Shown piece after piece: positions 15,779 to 22,832 of a DNA stretch of 28,994 nt. The notes beneath the pieces are model-generated. The model was not told the DNA's origin. It made no database searches and was given only the letters and a program-made list of their open reading frames with translations. The position numbers were made by a program, and so were the translations under genes. Location: assembly GCA_036563805.1 (NCBI GenBank), contig DATCLS010000008.1:1-28994 (forward strand), in the 5' to 3' direction. Position 1 is the stretch's first letter; each line of letters starts with the position of its first letter. The DNA is from DATCLS01 sp036563805. Lineage in GTDB: Bacteria > Actinomycetota > Acidimicrobiia > Acidimicrobiales > VFJN01.

Positions 15779-16489
15779 CGCCCCGGTCCGGACCCCGGCC
15801 CTTGGCCCCCGGCCGACTGGTGACGACCTGGGGTTCGCTGCCGGCCGACCACGTCACGTCGCCGGGTCAGAAGCGGCCCGCCCGTCGCTGACCGTGCCGT
15901 GTCGGCGGGGTCGTTGGCACGTGCCGACCAGCGGCCGCCTTGGGGGCGCGGGCGGCGCGCCGCCTCACGGCGGCCGGGCGAGCGGCGGCCCGTCGTACGG
16001 CCCGTTGGGCCATGCCCCGGTGGGGCCGGCACCGGCAGCCGGCCGAACCGCCCGGCCGGGTGCCCGTTCCGCTGGCACGTGGGCTGCCGGGTGGCCCGGT
16101 GTGGGTCGGGGGCAGTGCCGCCCCGGCGCCGGTAGCCGCAGCTGGGCCGGTGGTCGCCGGCCGGGGTGCCGTCCACGCTGGTGGGCCGGCGATCGCAGGT
16201 GGTCGCGTGGGTCGGTGATCGCAGGTGGTCGCATGCGCGTGTCGCCGTCCAGACTGGTGGGCCGGTGACCGCCGTTGGCCGACCTGCCGGCCCGTACCGC
16301 TGTCGGGACCCCGCCCGGCGGGCACGCCGCTCGGCGCCTCCCCCCGGTGGGCGTCCGGAGGGGCGGGGTCAAGGGGGCGGGTGGATCGGCGCGGGTGGGA
16401 TGGCGAACGGCTCCCCGGTCGGTACGGTGGTCGACGGCCGCCGTCCCGCCACCCGCCCCGGTCCCCCGGGGCGCCGACAGGGGGAGATC
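15779..16489. other. 711-bp region without a convincing gene
   Basis: Between the disordered-tail protein and egtB no frame shows a recognisable domain; the open frames are Arg/Pro/Gly-rich composition artefacts. It contains short repeats: GATCGCAGGTGGTCGC at 16191-16206 and 16217-16232, and a diverged CTGGTGGGCCGG element near 16178 and 16254. A TACGGT (16423-16428) may be the egtB -10, but its -35 is not convincing. The region may be decayed low-complexity coding DNA plus the egtB leader. Confidence 0.5.
16191..16232 (+). repeat. 16-bp direct repeat upstream of egtB
   Basis: GATCGCAGGTGGTCGC occurs exactly twice, at 16191-16206 and 16217-16232 (period 26 bp). Related GGTGGTCGCC and CTGGTGGGCCGG elements flank it. 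Its meaning is unknown. Confidence 0.7.
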
Positions 16490-18022
16490 ATGACGACGAC
16501 CTCAGCCATGGCCGAGGCCCGGGACGGGAGCCGTCTCGCCGGCCGCTACGCGGACGTCCGCTCGTTCACCGAGCTGCTGGCCGAGCCACTGTCGGCCGAG
16601 GACCAGACGGTCCAGACCATGCCCGACGTGAGCCCGACCAAGTGGCACCGGGCCCACACCACGTGGTTCTTCGAGACGTTCGTGCTGGGCCAGCACCAAC
16701 CGGGCTACGAGCCGTTCGACCCCAGCTACGGCTTCCTGTTCAACTCCTACTACGAGGCGGTCGGCCCACGGTACCCGCGCCCGCAGCGGGGCGTCGTCTC
16801 CCGGCCGGGCATCGCCGAGATCGCCCGCTACCGGGCGGCGGTCGACGCCGCCATGTGCGAGCTGCTCCTCGCCGGCGGCGGCCGGGAGCTCCCCTCGGCG
16901 GTCGCCGACCTGATCGTCCTCGGCCTCAACCATGAGCAGCAGCACCAGGAGCTGCTGCTCATGGACATCAAGCACGTGCTGGGCGCCAACCCGACGTGCC
17001 CCGCCTACCTGGAGGCCCCGACCGCGGCGCCCCGCCCGGCGCCCACGCCCCGGTGGATCGAGCACCCCGGCGGCGTCGTCGCCATCGGCCACGCGGGCGA
17101 CGGCTTCGCCTTCGACAACGAGACGCCCCGGCACGAGACGCTCCTCACGCCGTTCGCCGTGCGGTCCACGCTCGTGACCTGCGGCGAGTGGCTCGAGTTC
17201 ATGGCCGACGGCGGCTACGAGCGGCCCGAGCTGTGGATGTCGGACGGGTGGGCGGTCGTCCAGCGCGAGGGCTGGCGGGCCCCCGAGTACTGGCATCCGA
17301 CCGACGACCGGCCCGATCGCGCCACCGGCGCCACCGACCCCCGGGCCTGGACCGTGCACACCCTCTATGGCGCCCGCCCCGTCGATCCGGCCGAGCCGGT
17401 CGTGCACGTGAGCTGGTACGAGGCCGACGCCTTCGCCCGCTGGGCCGGCTGTCGCCTCCCCAGCGAGGCCGAGTGGGAGATCATCGCCTGCGCCCGCCTG
17501 GCGGACGCCGGCAGCCCCCGGCCCCCCGGCGCCGGATCCCCCGAGCCCGGCTCCTTCGAGCCCGGATCGTCCGGCCTCGGACGGCCCGCCCCCGGATCGT
17601 CCGGCCCCGGATCGTCCGGCCCCGGAGGGCCCGGCCCCGGAGGGCCCGGCCCCGGAGGGCCCGCCCCCGGATCGTCCGGCCCCGGACGGCCCGCGCCCGG
17701 AGGGCCCACCTTCGGGCTCGACCCCTCGAGGATCGCCTCCGGCGGCCTCCACCCGGCCGTCGGCGGGACCGACGGCGACGACGAGCAGTGGCTGGGGGCC
17801 GTCTGGCAGTGGACGGCCAGCCCCTACGCCCCCTACCCCGGGTTCCGCCCGGCGCCGGGGGCGGTCGGCGAGTACAACGGCAAGTTCATGGTCAACCAGC
17901 AGGTCCTGCGGGGAGGGGCCTGCATCACCCCGGCGGGGCACGCCCGGGCGACCTACCGGAACTTCTTCTATCCGGCCTCGCGCTGGCCGTACTGCGGCCT
18001 GCGGCTGGCGGCGGACCGGTGA
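16490..18022 (+). CDS. egtB: EgtB, ergothioneine sulfoxide synthase
   Basis: Non-haem iron enzyme of 510 aa that joins hercynine to a thiol with oxygen. The DinB-like domain carries iron-ligand motifs: KWHRAHTTWFFETF (H53/H56) and NHEQQHQELL (H148 and H152, the HX3HXE element). NSYYEAVGPRYPRPQRG follows the first. The FGE-sulfatase-like domain runs from about 185 and ends YRNFFYPASRWPYCGLRLA, as in EgtB. EgtB proteins are usually about 430 aa. The excess is explained by a Gly/Pro/Ser insertion (about 342-407) made of 15-bp tandem repeats between LPSEAEWEIIACA and the WQWTASPYAPYPGF core. ATG 16490 follows GGGGGAG. The gene is coupled to egtD by a GTGA overlap. No egtA, egtC or egtE lies in the window, so the sulfur donor (gamma-glutamylcysteine or cysteine) is undecided. 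Confidence 0.94.
   Translation: MTTTSAMAEARDGSRLAGRYADVRSFTELLAEPLSAEDQTVQTMPDVSPTKWHRAHTTWFFETFVLGQHQPGYEPFDPSYGFLFNSYYEAVGPRYPRPQRGVVSRPGIAEIARYRAAVDAAMCELLLAGGGRELPSAVADLIVLGLNHEQQHQELLLMDIKHVLGANPTCPAYLEAPTAAPRPAPTPRWIEHPGGVVAIGHAGDGFAFDNETPRHETLLTPFAVRSTLVTCGEWLEFMADGGYERPELWMSDGWAVVQREGWRAPEYWHPTDDRPDRATGATDPRAWTVHTLYGARPVDPAEPVVHVSWYEADAFARWAGCRLPSEAEWEIIACARLADAGSPRPPGAGSPEPGSFEPGSSGLGRPAPGSSGPGSSGPGGPGPGGPGPGGPAPGSSGPGRPAPGGPTFGLDPSRIASGGLHPAVGGTDGDDEQWLGAVWQWTASPYAPYPGFRPAPGAVGEYNGKFMVNQQVLRGGACITPAGHARATYRNFFYPASRWPYCGLRLAADR
17561..17710 (+). repeat. Ten tandem 15-bp repeats within egtB
   Basis: Ten contiguous 15-bp units, each beginning CCCGG (CTCGG in the second), fill 17561-17710. 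Three subtypes are visible: CCCGGATCGTCCGGC, CCCGGAGGGCCCGGC and CCCGGACGGCCCGCG-like. At least two more degenerate units precede at 17531 and 17546. They encode in-frame pentapeptides (residues 358-407) of the type PGSSG, PGGPG and (P/L)GRPA. The reading frame is unbroken, so copy-number change would alter EgtB in 5-residue steps. Confidence 0.95.
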
Positions 18023-19053
18023 GCACTCCAGTGAGCACCCCGCTGAACGCACCGGCGAGCGACGTCCTCGTCGGGGGCGAGGTCACCGTCGACGTCCGGC
18101 TGACGCCGGCCGACCTGGAGGCCGCCCTCCAGCGCGACGTGCGGGCCGGCCTGGCCCATCCGCCCCGCACGATGCCCCCGGTCTGGTTCTACGACGACCG
18201 GGGCTGCGAGCTGTACGAGCAGATCACCAAGCTGCCCGAGTACTACCCGTTCCGGACCGAGCAGGCGCTGCTCCGCCGGGCCGCCGGGCAGATCGCCGAG
18301 GCGGCCGGGGCGTCGGTGCTGGTCGAGCTCGGGTCGGGCAACTCCGAGAAGACCCACGAGCTGCTGGGCGCCATGGCCGGGTCGACCGCCGGCCTCGACG
18401 GCTACGTGTCGTTCGACGTCGCGGAGGCGACGCTGCGGGCGGCGGCCGGGGAGATCGCCGCCGGGCTGGGCATCGACGTCCACGCGGTGGTCGGCGACTT
18501 CCGCGAGCACCTCGACGCCATCCCCCGCCACGGGCCGGCCCGCCTGGTGGCGTTCCTGGGCAGCACGATCGGGAACTTCAGCCCGCCCGACCGGCGGCGG
18601 TTCCTGACCGAGGTGGCGGCGCACCTGCGCCCGTCGGACCGTTTCCTGCTGGCCACCGACCTGGTCAAACCGGCCGAACGGCTGGTGGCCGCGTACGACG
18701 ACGCGGCCGGCGTCACCGCCGCCTTCAACCTCAACCTGCTCGCGGTGCTCAACCGCGAGCTGGACGCCGACTTCGACATCGACCGGTTCGAGCACGTGGC
18801 CGTGTGGAACGCCGCCGAGCGGTGGATCGAGATGCGGCTGCGGGCGACCAGCGCCATGACGGTTCGGCTGCCGGCGGTCGACATGGTCGTGGCCCTGGAC
18901 GCCGGCGAGGAGATCCGGACCGAGATCAGCTCGAAGTTCACGCCCTCCCAGGTGTCGGCGGAGCTGGCCGCGGCCGGCCTCGAGGCCATGGGCCTGTGGA
19001 CCGACGCCGCAGGCGACTACCTGCTCACGCTGGCCCGGCCGGCGGCGCACTGA
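18019..19053 (+). CDS. egtD: EgtD, histidine N-alpha-methyltransferase
   Basis: SAM-dependent methyltransferase of 344 aa that trimethylates histidine to hercynine, the substrate of EgtB. The diagnostic EgtD motifs are present: FYDDRGCELYEQITKLPEYYPFRTE (residues about 57-81, quoted in parts FYDDRGCELYEQIT and KLPEYYPFRTE), the SAM-binding VELGSGNSEKT, LGSTIGNF, FNLNLLAVLNRELDADF and EISSKFT. Length is normal (about 320-345 aa). GTG 18019 overlaps the egtB stop by 4 bases; a second in-frame GTG at 18031 is also possible and would remove four residues. The order egtB-egtD without egtC between them differs from the mycobacterial egtABCDE cluster. The gene is followed by about 300 bases without a clear gene. 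Confidence 0.95.
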   Translation: MSTPVSTPLNAPASDVLVGGEVTVDVRLTPADLEAALQRDVRAGLAHPPRTMPPVWFYDDRGCELYEQITKLPEYYPFRTEQALLRRAAGQIAEAAGASVLVELGSGNSEKTHELLGAMAGSTAGLDGYVSFDVAEATLRAAAGEIAAGLGIDVHAVVGDFREHLDAIPRHGPARLVAFLGSTIGNFSPPDRRRFLTEVAAHLRPSDRFLLATDLVKPAERLVAAYDDAAGVTAAFNLNLLAVLNRELDADFDIDRFEHVAVWNAAERWIEMRLRATSAMTVRLPAVDMVVALDAGEEIRTEISSKFTPSQVSAELAAAGLEAMGLWTDAAGDYLLTLARPAAH

Positions 19054-19068
19054 GCGGACTGACCGGGG

Positions 19069-19272
19069 TCAGCGGAGGCCCGCGTTCGGACGAGGGGAGC
19101 CGCCGGGTCCGCCTGGCCCGGGCGCCGGACACGCCACGGGCCCGCCGACGTCGTTGGCGGCGGGCCGGGCGGCACCCCCCTCCGGCGAACCGATGCAGAA
19201 GGCCGTGTCGACGCAGAGCCCTGCGGGGCAGAAGGCCATGTCATCGACGTGACCTACGACACGTCCCGGCAT
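19069..19272 (-). CDS. Possible small Cys-containing peptide gene (uncertain)
   Basis: A 67-codon frame on the minus strand in the 306-bp gap between egtD and the PrmA-like gene. Starts are possible at ATG 19272 or ATG 19239. The N-terminal half contains VDDMAFCPAG and CVDTAFCIG, a small internal duplication with three cysteines, created by a 15-bp DNA repeat. The rest is Gly/Pro-rich (a fourth Cys lies in VACPAPG). It has no family match that I know. A TACCAT element overlaps the first ATG, which would favour the second start. Support is only the Cys-repeat pattern and the absence of another gene; it may be chance. Confidence 0.2.
   Translation of the reverse strand: MPGRVVGHVDDMAFCPAGLCVDTAFCIGSPEGGAARPAANDVGGPVACPAPGPGGPGGSPRPNAGLR
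19139..19166 (+). terminator. Hairpin downstream of egtBD
   Basis: GGCCCGCCG (19139-19147) pairs perfectly with CGGCGGGCC (19158-19166) around a 10-base loop, 86 bases after the egtD stop. There is no T-run. It is a plausible GC-rich actinobacterial terminator for the egt operon. Confidence 0.4.
19195..19242. repeat. 15-bp direct repeat in egtD-prmA gap
   Basis: GCAGAAGGCCGTGTC (19195-19209) and GCAGAAGGCCATGTC (19228-19242) differ by one base and are 33 bp apart, a multiple of three. On the minus strand they encode the two AFC motifs of a possible small peptide; otherwise they could be regulatory repeats upstream of the PrmA-like gene. Confidence 0.7.
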
Positions 19273-19359
19273 GGTAGAGCATGTCGGCCGGGGAGGGAAA
19301 CCCGTCTCACCTGCGGGTCTGAGCGGCGGCGCTCCGGGCGGGTCTGCCATGGTGGGGCC

Positions 19360-20295
19360 GTGACGAGCGAGCGTCCTCCGGGTGCCCGCGACGGGGCGTG
19401 GGCCGTCGAGGTGACCGTGGGCGGGGGCGATGCCGAGCTGGCCGCCGACGCCCTGTGGCAGGCCGGGGCGGTGGCCATCGAGGAGCGGCCTGTCGCCGGC
19501 GGCACCGTCGTGCTGGTGGCGGCCGGCCCGGAGGGGCCCGACCGGCTCGTCGCCGCCGTTGCCGGCCGGTGGCCGGTCGACATCGTGGCGGTCGACCTCG
19601 ACGCCGCCCTCGACGCCTGGCGGCCCCACGCCCGCGCCGTGACGGCAGGACGGTTCACGGTCCGCCCGCCATGGGTGGCCGCCGAGCCGGCGGACCCAAA
19701 TCCGCCGGCCCCGGCGCCCGCAGGCCGGCACGGGGCGACCCCGCACGGGGCGACCTCGGCCCCGGACCCGACCGGCCCCGCCCCCACCATCACGGTCGAG
19801 ATCGACCCCGGGCGGGCGTTCGGCAGCGGCTCCCACGCCTCGACCCGGCTCGCCCTGGCGGCGCTGAGCGACGTGGTGGGGCCCGGCCACCGGGTGCTGG
19901 ACGTCGGCTGCGGCAGCGGGGTCCTGGCCATCGCCGCCCTGCTCGCCGGCGCGGCCACGGCCGTGGGCGTGGACATCGACCCGGCCGCCTGCGACGCTAC
20001 CCGGGCCAACGCCCGGCGCAACGGCGTCGCCGACCGGCTCACGGTGGGCACGCAGCTCCCGCCGCCCGGCGGCCCGGGCTTCGACGTGGTCGTGGCCAAC
20101 ATGCTGGCGCCGACCCTGATCGAGCTCGCCCCGGCCGTCGAGCCGCTAGCGGTCCCCGGCGGCCGGCTCGTCCTCAGCGGTCTGCTCACCACCCAGTGCG
20201 ATGCGGTGCTGGCCGCCCACCCGGGCCGCACGGTCGCTGCCACCTACGCGGAGGACGACTGGCTCGCGCTCGTGCTGGCGGCCGGCGAGCCCTGA
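19360..20295 (+). CDS. prmA: PrmA-like ribosomal protein L11 methyltransferase
   Basis: Class I SAM methyltransferase of 311 aa resembling PrmA, which methylates ribosomal protein L11. The N-terminal domain starts AWAVEVTVGGGDAELAADALWQAGAVAIEE (residues about 11-40), a PrmA-like ferredoxin-fold start. A Pro/Gly-rich linker (about 108-140) is longer than usual. The catalytic domain has the PrmA-specific substrate motif DPGRAFGSGSHASTRLAL, SAM motif LDVGCGSGVLAIAA, acidic VGVDIDP and the NML(A)P-type motif VVANMLAPTLIEL. GTG 19360 is chosen because it directly precedes the domain; the frame is open upstream to 19249. It is followed by a perfect hairpin shared with the convergent DUF952 gene. 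Confidence 0.88.
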   Translation: MTSERPPGARDGAWAVEVTVGGGDAELAADALWQAGAVAIEERPVAGGTVVLVAAGPEGPDRLVAAVAGRWPVDIVAVDLDAALDAWRPHARAVTAGRFTVRPPWVAAEPADPNPPAPAPAGRHGATPHGATSAPDPTGPAPTITVEIDPGRAFGSGSHASTRLALAALSDVVGPGHRVLDVGCGSGVLAIAALLAGAATAVGVDIDPAACDATRANARRNGVADRLTVGTQLPPPGGPGFDVVVANMLAPTLIELAPAVEPLAVPGGRLVLSGLLTTQCDAVLAAHPGRTVAATYAEDDWLALVLAAGEP

Positions 20296-20312
20296 CGGCC
20301 GGGCCCCGGCCG
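20296..20312. terminator. Bidirectional hairpin between convergent genes
   Basis: CGGCCGGG (20296-20303) and CCCGGCCG (20305-20312) are perfect inverted arms, lying between the stop of the PrmA-like gene (20295) and the stop of the convergent DUF952 gene (20316). The stem probably opens a 3-base loop. Confidence 0.55.
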
Positions 20313-20315
20313 CCC

Positions 20316-20687
20316 CTAGCGCAGCTCCTCCACCGCCACCACGGCGTCGACCGGGATCGGGCTGTAGACGTGGGGGAACAGGGCGCCGCCCCGTGACGCC
20401 TCCCACCGGAGGTCGTCGAGGCGGGCGGGGTCGAGCACGAGCCCGACCAGCGGCCCGGTGCCCGGGAAGTGCGCGGCCAGCGTGCCGGCCAGCTGGTCGC
20501 GCGTCGAACAGTGGGCGAAGCCCTCGGTGGCGAGGCTGGGCGGCCGGACGGCGCCCTCCTGCTGGGCCTCGGCCCAGGCCTCCGGGGTCGTCACGTGCAG
20601 GATCTCGCCGGCGCCGGCCCCGCCGGCCGCGCCAGCGGAACCGCCGGCCGCGCCGGCCCCGCGGTCCTCGAGCGGTGAGCCGCTCAC
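20316..20687 (-). CDS. DUF952 family protein
   Basis: Small cytosolic protein of 123 aa with the DUF952 pattern: ILHVTTPEAWAEAQQEGAVRPPSLATEGFAHCS, a central LVLDPARLDDLRWEAS and the final GGALFPHVYSPIPVDAVVAVEEL. An Ala/Gly-rich N-terminal extension of about 27 residues precedes it. The DUF952 fold resembles ADP-ribosyltransferase-like or glutathione-S-transferase-annotated proteins, and its biochemical role is unknown. GTG 20687 overlaps the stop of the upstream sugar dehydrogenase gene by 4 bases, so it is the third, coupled gene of the minus-strand operon. Confidence 0.87.
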   Translation of the reverse strand: MSGSPLEDRGAGAAGGSAGAAGGAGAGEILHVTTPEAWAEAQQEGAVRPPSLATEGFAHCSTRDQLAGTLAAHFPGTGPLVGLVLDPARLDDLRWEASRGGALFPHVYSPIPVDAVVAVEELR

Positions 20688-21949
20688 GCCGGGTCGATCC
20701 GGTAGATCGTCCCGTCGAGCGAGAGCGCGTACACCTCACCCTCGCCGTCGACGCCGAACGAGGACACCTGGCCGGCCCCGGCGTCGAACACCCGCTCGTC
20801 GCCCAGCCGGCCGTCCTCGGTGACCCGGATCGCCCGCAGCTCGCCCTGGCAGAAGTCGATGAACAGGTAGGCGCCGTCGAGGGCGGGGATGGCCTGGCCG
20901 CGGTACACGACGCCGCCGGTGATCGAGCACCCCTCGTCGTGCGAGTACTCGAACACCGGACCGATGGCGTCCTCGGGCGGATCGCCCTCGAACTCGTGCG
21001 TGCCCTCCAGGCGGTCCCAGCCGAGGTTGGCGCCGCGGCCGGCGCCGTCGGCGGCGGGGAGGACGTCGACCTCCTCCCACTCGTTCTGGCCGACGTCCGC
21101 CACCCACAGGTCGTCGGTCTCCGGGTCGAAGGCGAATCGCCACGGGTTGCGCACGCCGTAGAGCCACACCTCCGGCGCCCCGCCCGAGCCGTCGGCGAAC
21201 GGGTTGTCGTCCGGGATGCCGTACTCGCGGCCCTCCGACGGCTGGAGCGGGTCGATGCGCAGGATCTTGCCCAGCAGCTGCTCGGTGTCTTGCCCGTTGC
21301 CCTCGGGGTCGCCGGCGTCGCCGCCGTCGCCCAGGCCCACGTAGAAGTAGCCGTCGGGGCCGAACTCGATCTCGCCGCCGTTGTGGTTGGGGTACGGCTG
21401 CTCGACGGCCAGGATCTCGCGCCGCCCGTCGGTGTCGACGGCGTCGCCGTCCATCGGGTAGGCGTCGATGCGGGTGTCGCCGTCGGGTGCCAGGCTGTAG
21501 TGGACGTACAGCTCCGAGCCGTCGGGCGAGAAGGCGATGTCGAGCAGCCCCTGCTCCTCGCCGTCGGTGGTGACGTCGTCGCTGATGTCGAGCAGCGGCT
21601 CCTCGGCCAGCTGGTAGGTGCGCTCGGCGCCCGAGCCCGTCACGGTGAGCTCGCGCACGACCCCGGCCTTCTCGGCCACGTACAGGGCGTCGCTGCCCGG
21701 CCGGGTGACGAGGGCGGTCGGCTCCTCGGCGCTGGCCACCTCGGTCAGCGTCAGCTCGATGTCGGCCAGCGGCTCCTGCCCCGGCCCGGTGGTGGTCCCC
21801 GGCGCCCCGGGCTCGGTCGTGGCCGACAGGCCCCCGCCCGAGTCGCTGTCGTCGTCGTCCCCGCAGGCGCCGCCGGCCAGCGCCAGCACCACCAGCGCCG
21901 CCACCGCCAGGCGCGGAGCCCGCGCCCCGCGCGTCCGCCAACCCGTCAT
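20684..21949 (-). CDS. PQQ-dependent sugar (glucose/sorbosone) dehydrogenase-like lipoprotein
   Basis: Lipoprotein of 421 aa with signal VVLALAGGAC (lipidated Cys near 29), an Asp/Ser/Thr-rich stalk and a six-bladed beta-propeller of the GSDH/soluble glucose dehydrogenase family. Family motifs are present: PTALVTRPGSDALYVAEKAG, EEQGLLDIAFSPD, NHNGGEIEFGPDGYFYVGLGDGG split over blades, GKILRIDPL, YGVRNPWRFAFDP, DVGQNEWEEVDV and ITGGVVYRG. The His in NHNGG corresponds to the catalytic general base of soluble GDH. The family oxidises sugars with PQQ; many bacterial members have no proven substrate. ATG 21949 overlaps the thioesterase stop (ATGA). The larger open frame that continues upstream is the shadow of tesB. 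Confidence 0.9.
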   Translation of the reverse strand: MTGWRTRGARAPRLAVAALVVLALAGGACGDDDDSDSGGGLSATTEPGAPGTTTGPGQEPLADIELTLTEVASAEEPTALVTRPGSDALYVAEKAGVVRELTVTGSGAERTYQLAEEPLLDISDDVTTDGEEQGLLDIAFSPDGSELYVHYSLAPDGDTRIDAYPMDGDAVDTDGRREILAVEQPYPNHNGGEIEFGPDGYFYVGLGDGGDAGDPEGNGQDTEQLLGKILRIDPLQPSEGREYGIPDDNPFADGSGGAPEVWLYGVRNPWRFAFDPETDDLWVADVGQNEWEEVDVLPAADGAGRGANLGWDRLEGTHEFEGDPPEDAIGPVFEYSHDEGCSITGGVVYRGQAIPALDGAYLFIDFCQGELRAIRVTEDGRLGDERVFDAGAGQVSSFGVDGEGEVYALSLDGTIYRIDPA

Positions 21950-22800
21950 CGCCGCGCCACCCGGATCAGGCCCTCCTGCATCACGGTGGCGGCGAGCGTA
22001 CCGTCCCGCCGGAACACGAGCCCCCGCGACAGTCCCCGCCCGCCCGAGGCGTTCGGCGAGTCCTGGGCGTACAGCAGCCAGTCGTCGGCCCGGAACGGCC
22101 GGTGGAACCACATGGCGTGGTCGAGGCTGGCCATGAACAGGCCGGGCCCCGACCAGCTCTCGGGGTGGGGCAGCACCGTGGTCTCGAGCAGCGTCATGTC
22201 GGAGGCGTAGGTCAGGACGAACGTGTGGATCACGGGGTCGTCGGGCAGCACGCCGTCGGCCCGCATCCACACCCGCTGGCGGGGCGGTAGCGGTTTGGAG
22301 CGGTCGGGAGGCGCCCAGTCGACGTGGCGGATGTCGATGGCCCGGGGCCGGTCCAGCAGGTCGCCGAACCGGTCGCGGTACGGCGCCATGCGCTCGGCGA
22401 AGTCGGGCAGGTCCTCGGGCGGGGGCACGTCGGGCATCTCGGCGCTGTGGTCGAAGCCCTCCTCGGGGACCTGGAAGCTGGCCGACAGGTTGAAGATGGC
22501 CTTGCCGTGCTGGATGGCGACCACCCGGCGGGTGGTGAACGTGCGCCCGTCGCGGATGCGGTCGACCTCGTAGAGCACGGGGATCGTGGGGTCGCCGGGC
22601 CGGAGGAAGTAGGCGTGCAGCGAGTGGACCAACCGGTCGTCGGGCACCGTGCGGGCGACGGCCACCAGGGCCTGGCCGGCGACCTGGCCGCCGAAGATCC
22701 GCTGGCGGTCGTCGTCGGGCGAGACGCCCCGGAAGATGTTGACCTCGATCGGCTCGAGGTCGAGCAGCTTGATCAGCTCGTCGACGGCGGACTGGGACAC
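21946..22800 (-). CDS. tesB: Acyl-CoA thioesterase II (TesB-like)
   Basis: Double-hotdog thioesterase of 284 aa, hydrolysing acyl-CoA to free fatty acid and CoA in the cytosol. The first hotdog reads RIFGGQVAGQALVAVARTVP and LHAYFLRPGDPTIPVLYEVDRIRDGRTFTTRRVVAIQHG in consecutive parts. The second reads LTYASDMTLLETTVLPH, SLDHAMWFHRPFRADDWLLY and GTLAATVMQEGLIRV. The catalytic D (SLDHA), T/S and Q (VMQEG) triad of TesB is present. Length is standard (about 285 aa). Translation starts at GTG 22800, 6 bases after a TAACTT -10-like element, so it may be leaderless. It is first in a coupled three-gene minus-strand operon and diverges from the beta-glucosidase gene. Confidence 0.94.
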   Translation of the reverse strand: MSQSAVDELIKLLDLEPIEVNIFRGVSPDDDRQRIFGGQVAGQALVAVARTVPDDRLVHSLHAYFLRPGDPTIPVLYEVDRIRDGRTFTTRRVVAIQHGKAIFNLSASFQVPEEGFDHSAEMPDVPPPEDLPDFAERMAPYRDRFGDLLDRPRAIDIRHVDWAPPDRSKPLPPRQRVWMRADGVLPDDPVIHTFVLTYASDMTLLETTVLPHPESWSGPGLFMASLDHAMWFHRPFRADDWLLYAQDSPNASGGRGLSRGLVFRRDGTLAATVMQEGLIRVARR

Positions 22801-22806
22801 CAGCGC

Positions 22807-22824
22807 AAGTTATCCGTCTAGCGT
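22807..22824. promoter_or_regulatory. Back-to-back -10 elements of divergent leaderless genes
   Basis: On the minus strand TAACTT (22807-22812) ends 6 bases before the tesB GTG at 22800. On the plus strand TAGCGT (22819-22824) ends 8 bases before the beta-glucosidase GTG at 22833. The whole divergent gap is only 32 bp, so each -35 must lie within the other gene. Neither -35 is clear. Confidence 0.4.
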
Positions 22825-22832
22825 CGGCGGCC

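Noticed and set aside
13552..15891. 779-codon plus-strand frame overlapping the disordered-tail protein
   Set aside because: Its first half is antipattern to the folded N-terminal domain read from 13613; only composition keeps it open.
17561..17710. Tandem array considered as a CRISPR
   Set aside because: Units are 15 bp, contiguous with no spacers, and encode in-frame pentapeptides within egtB.
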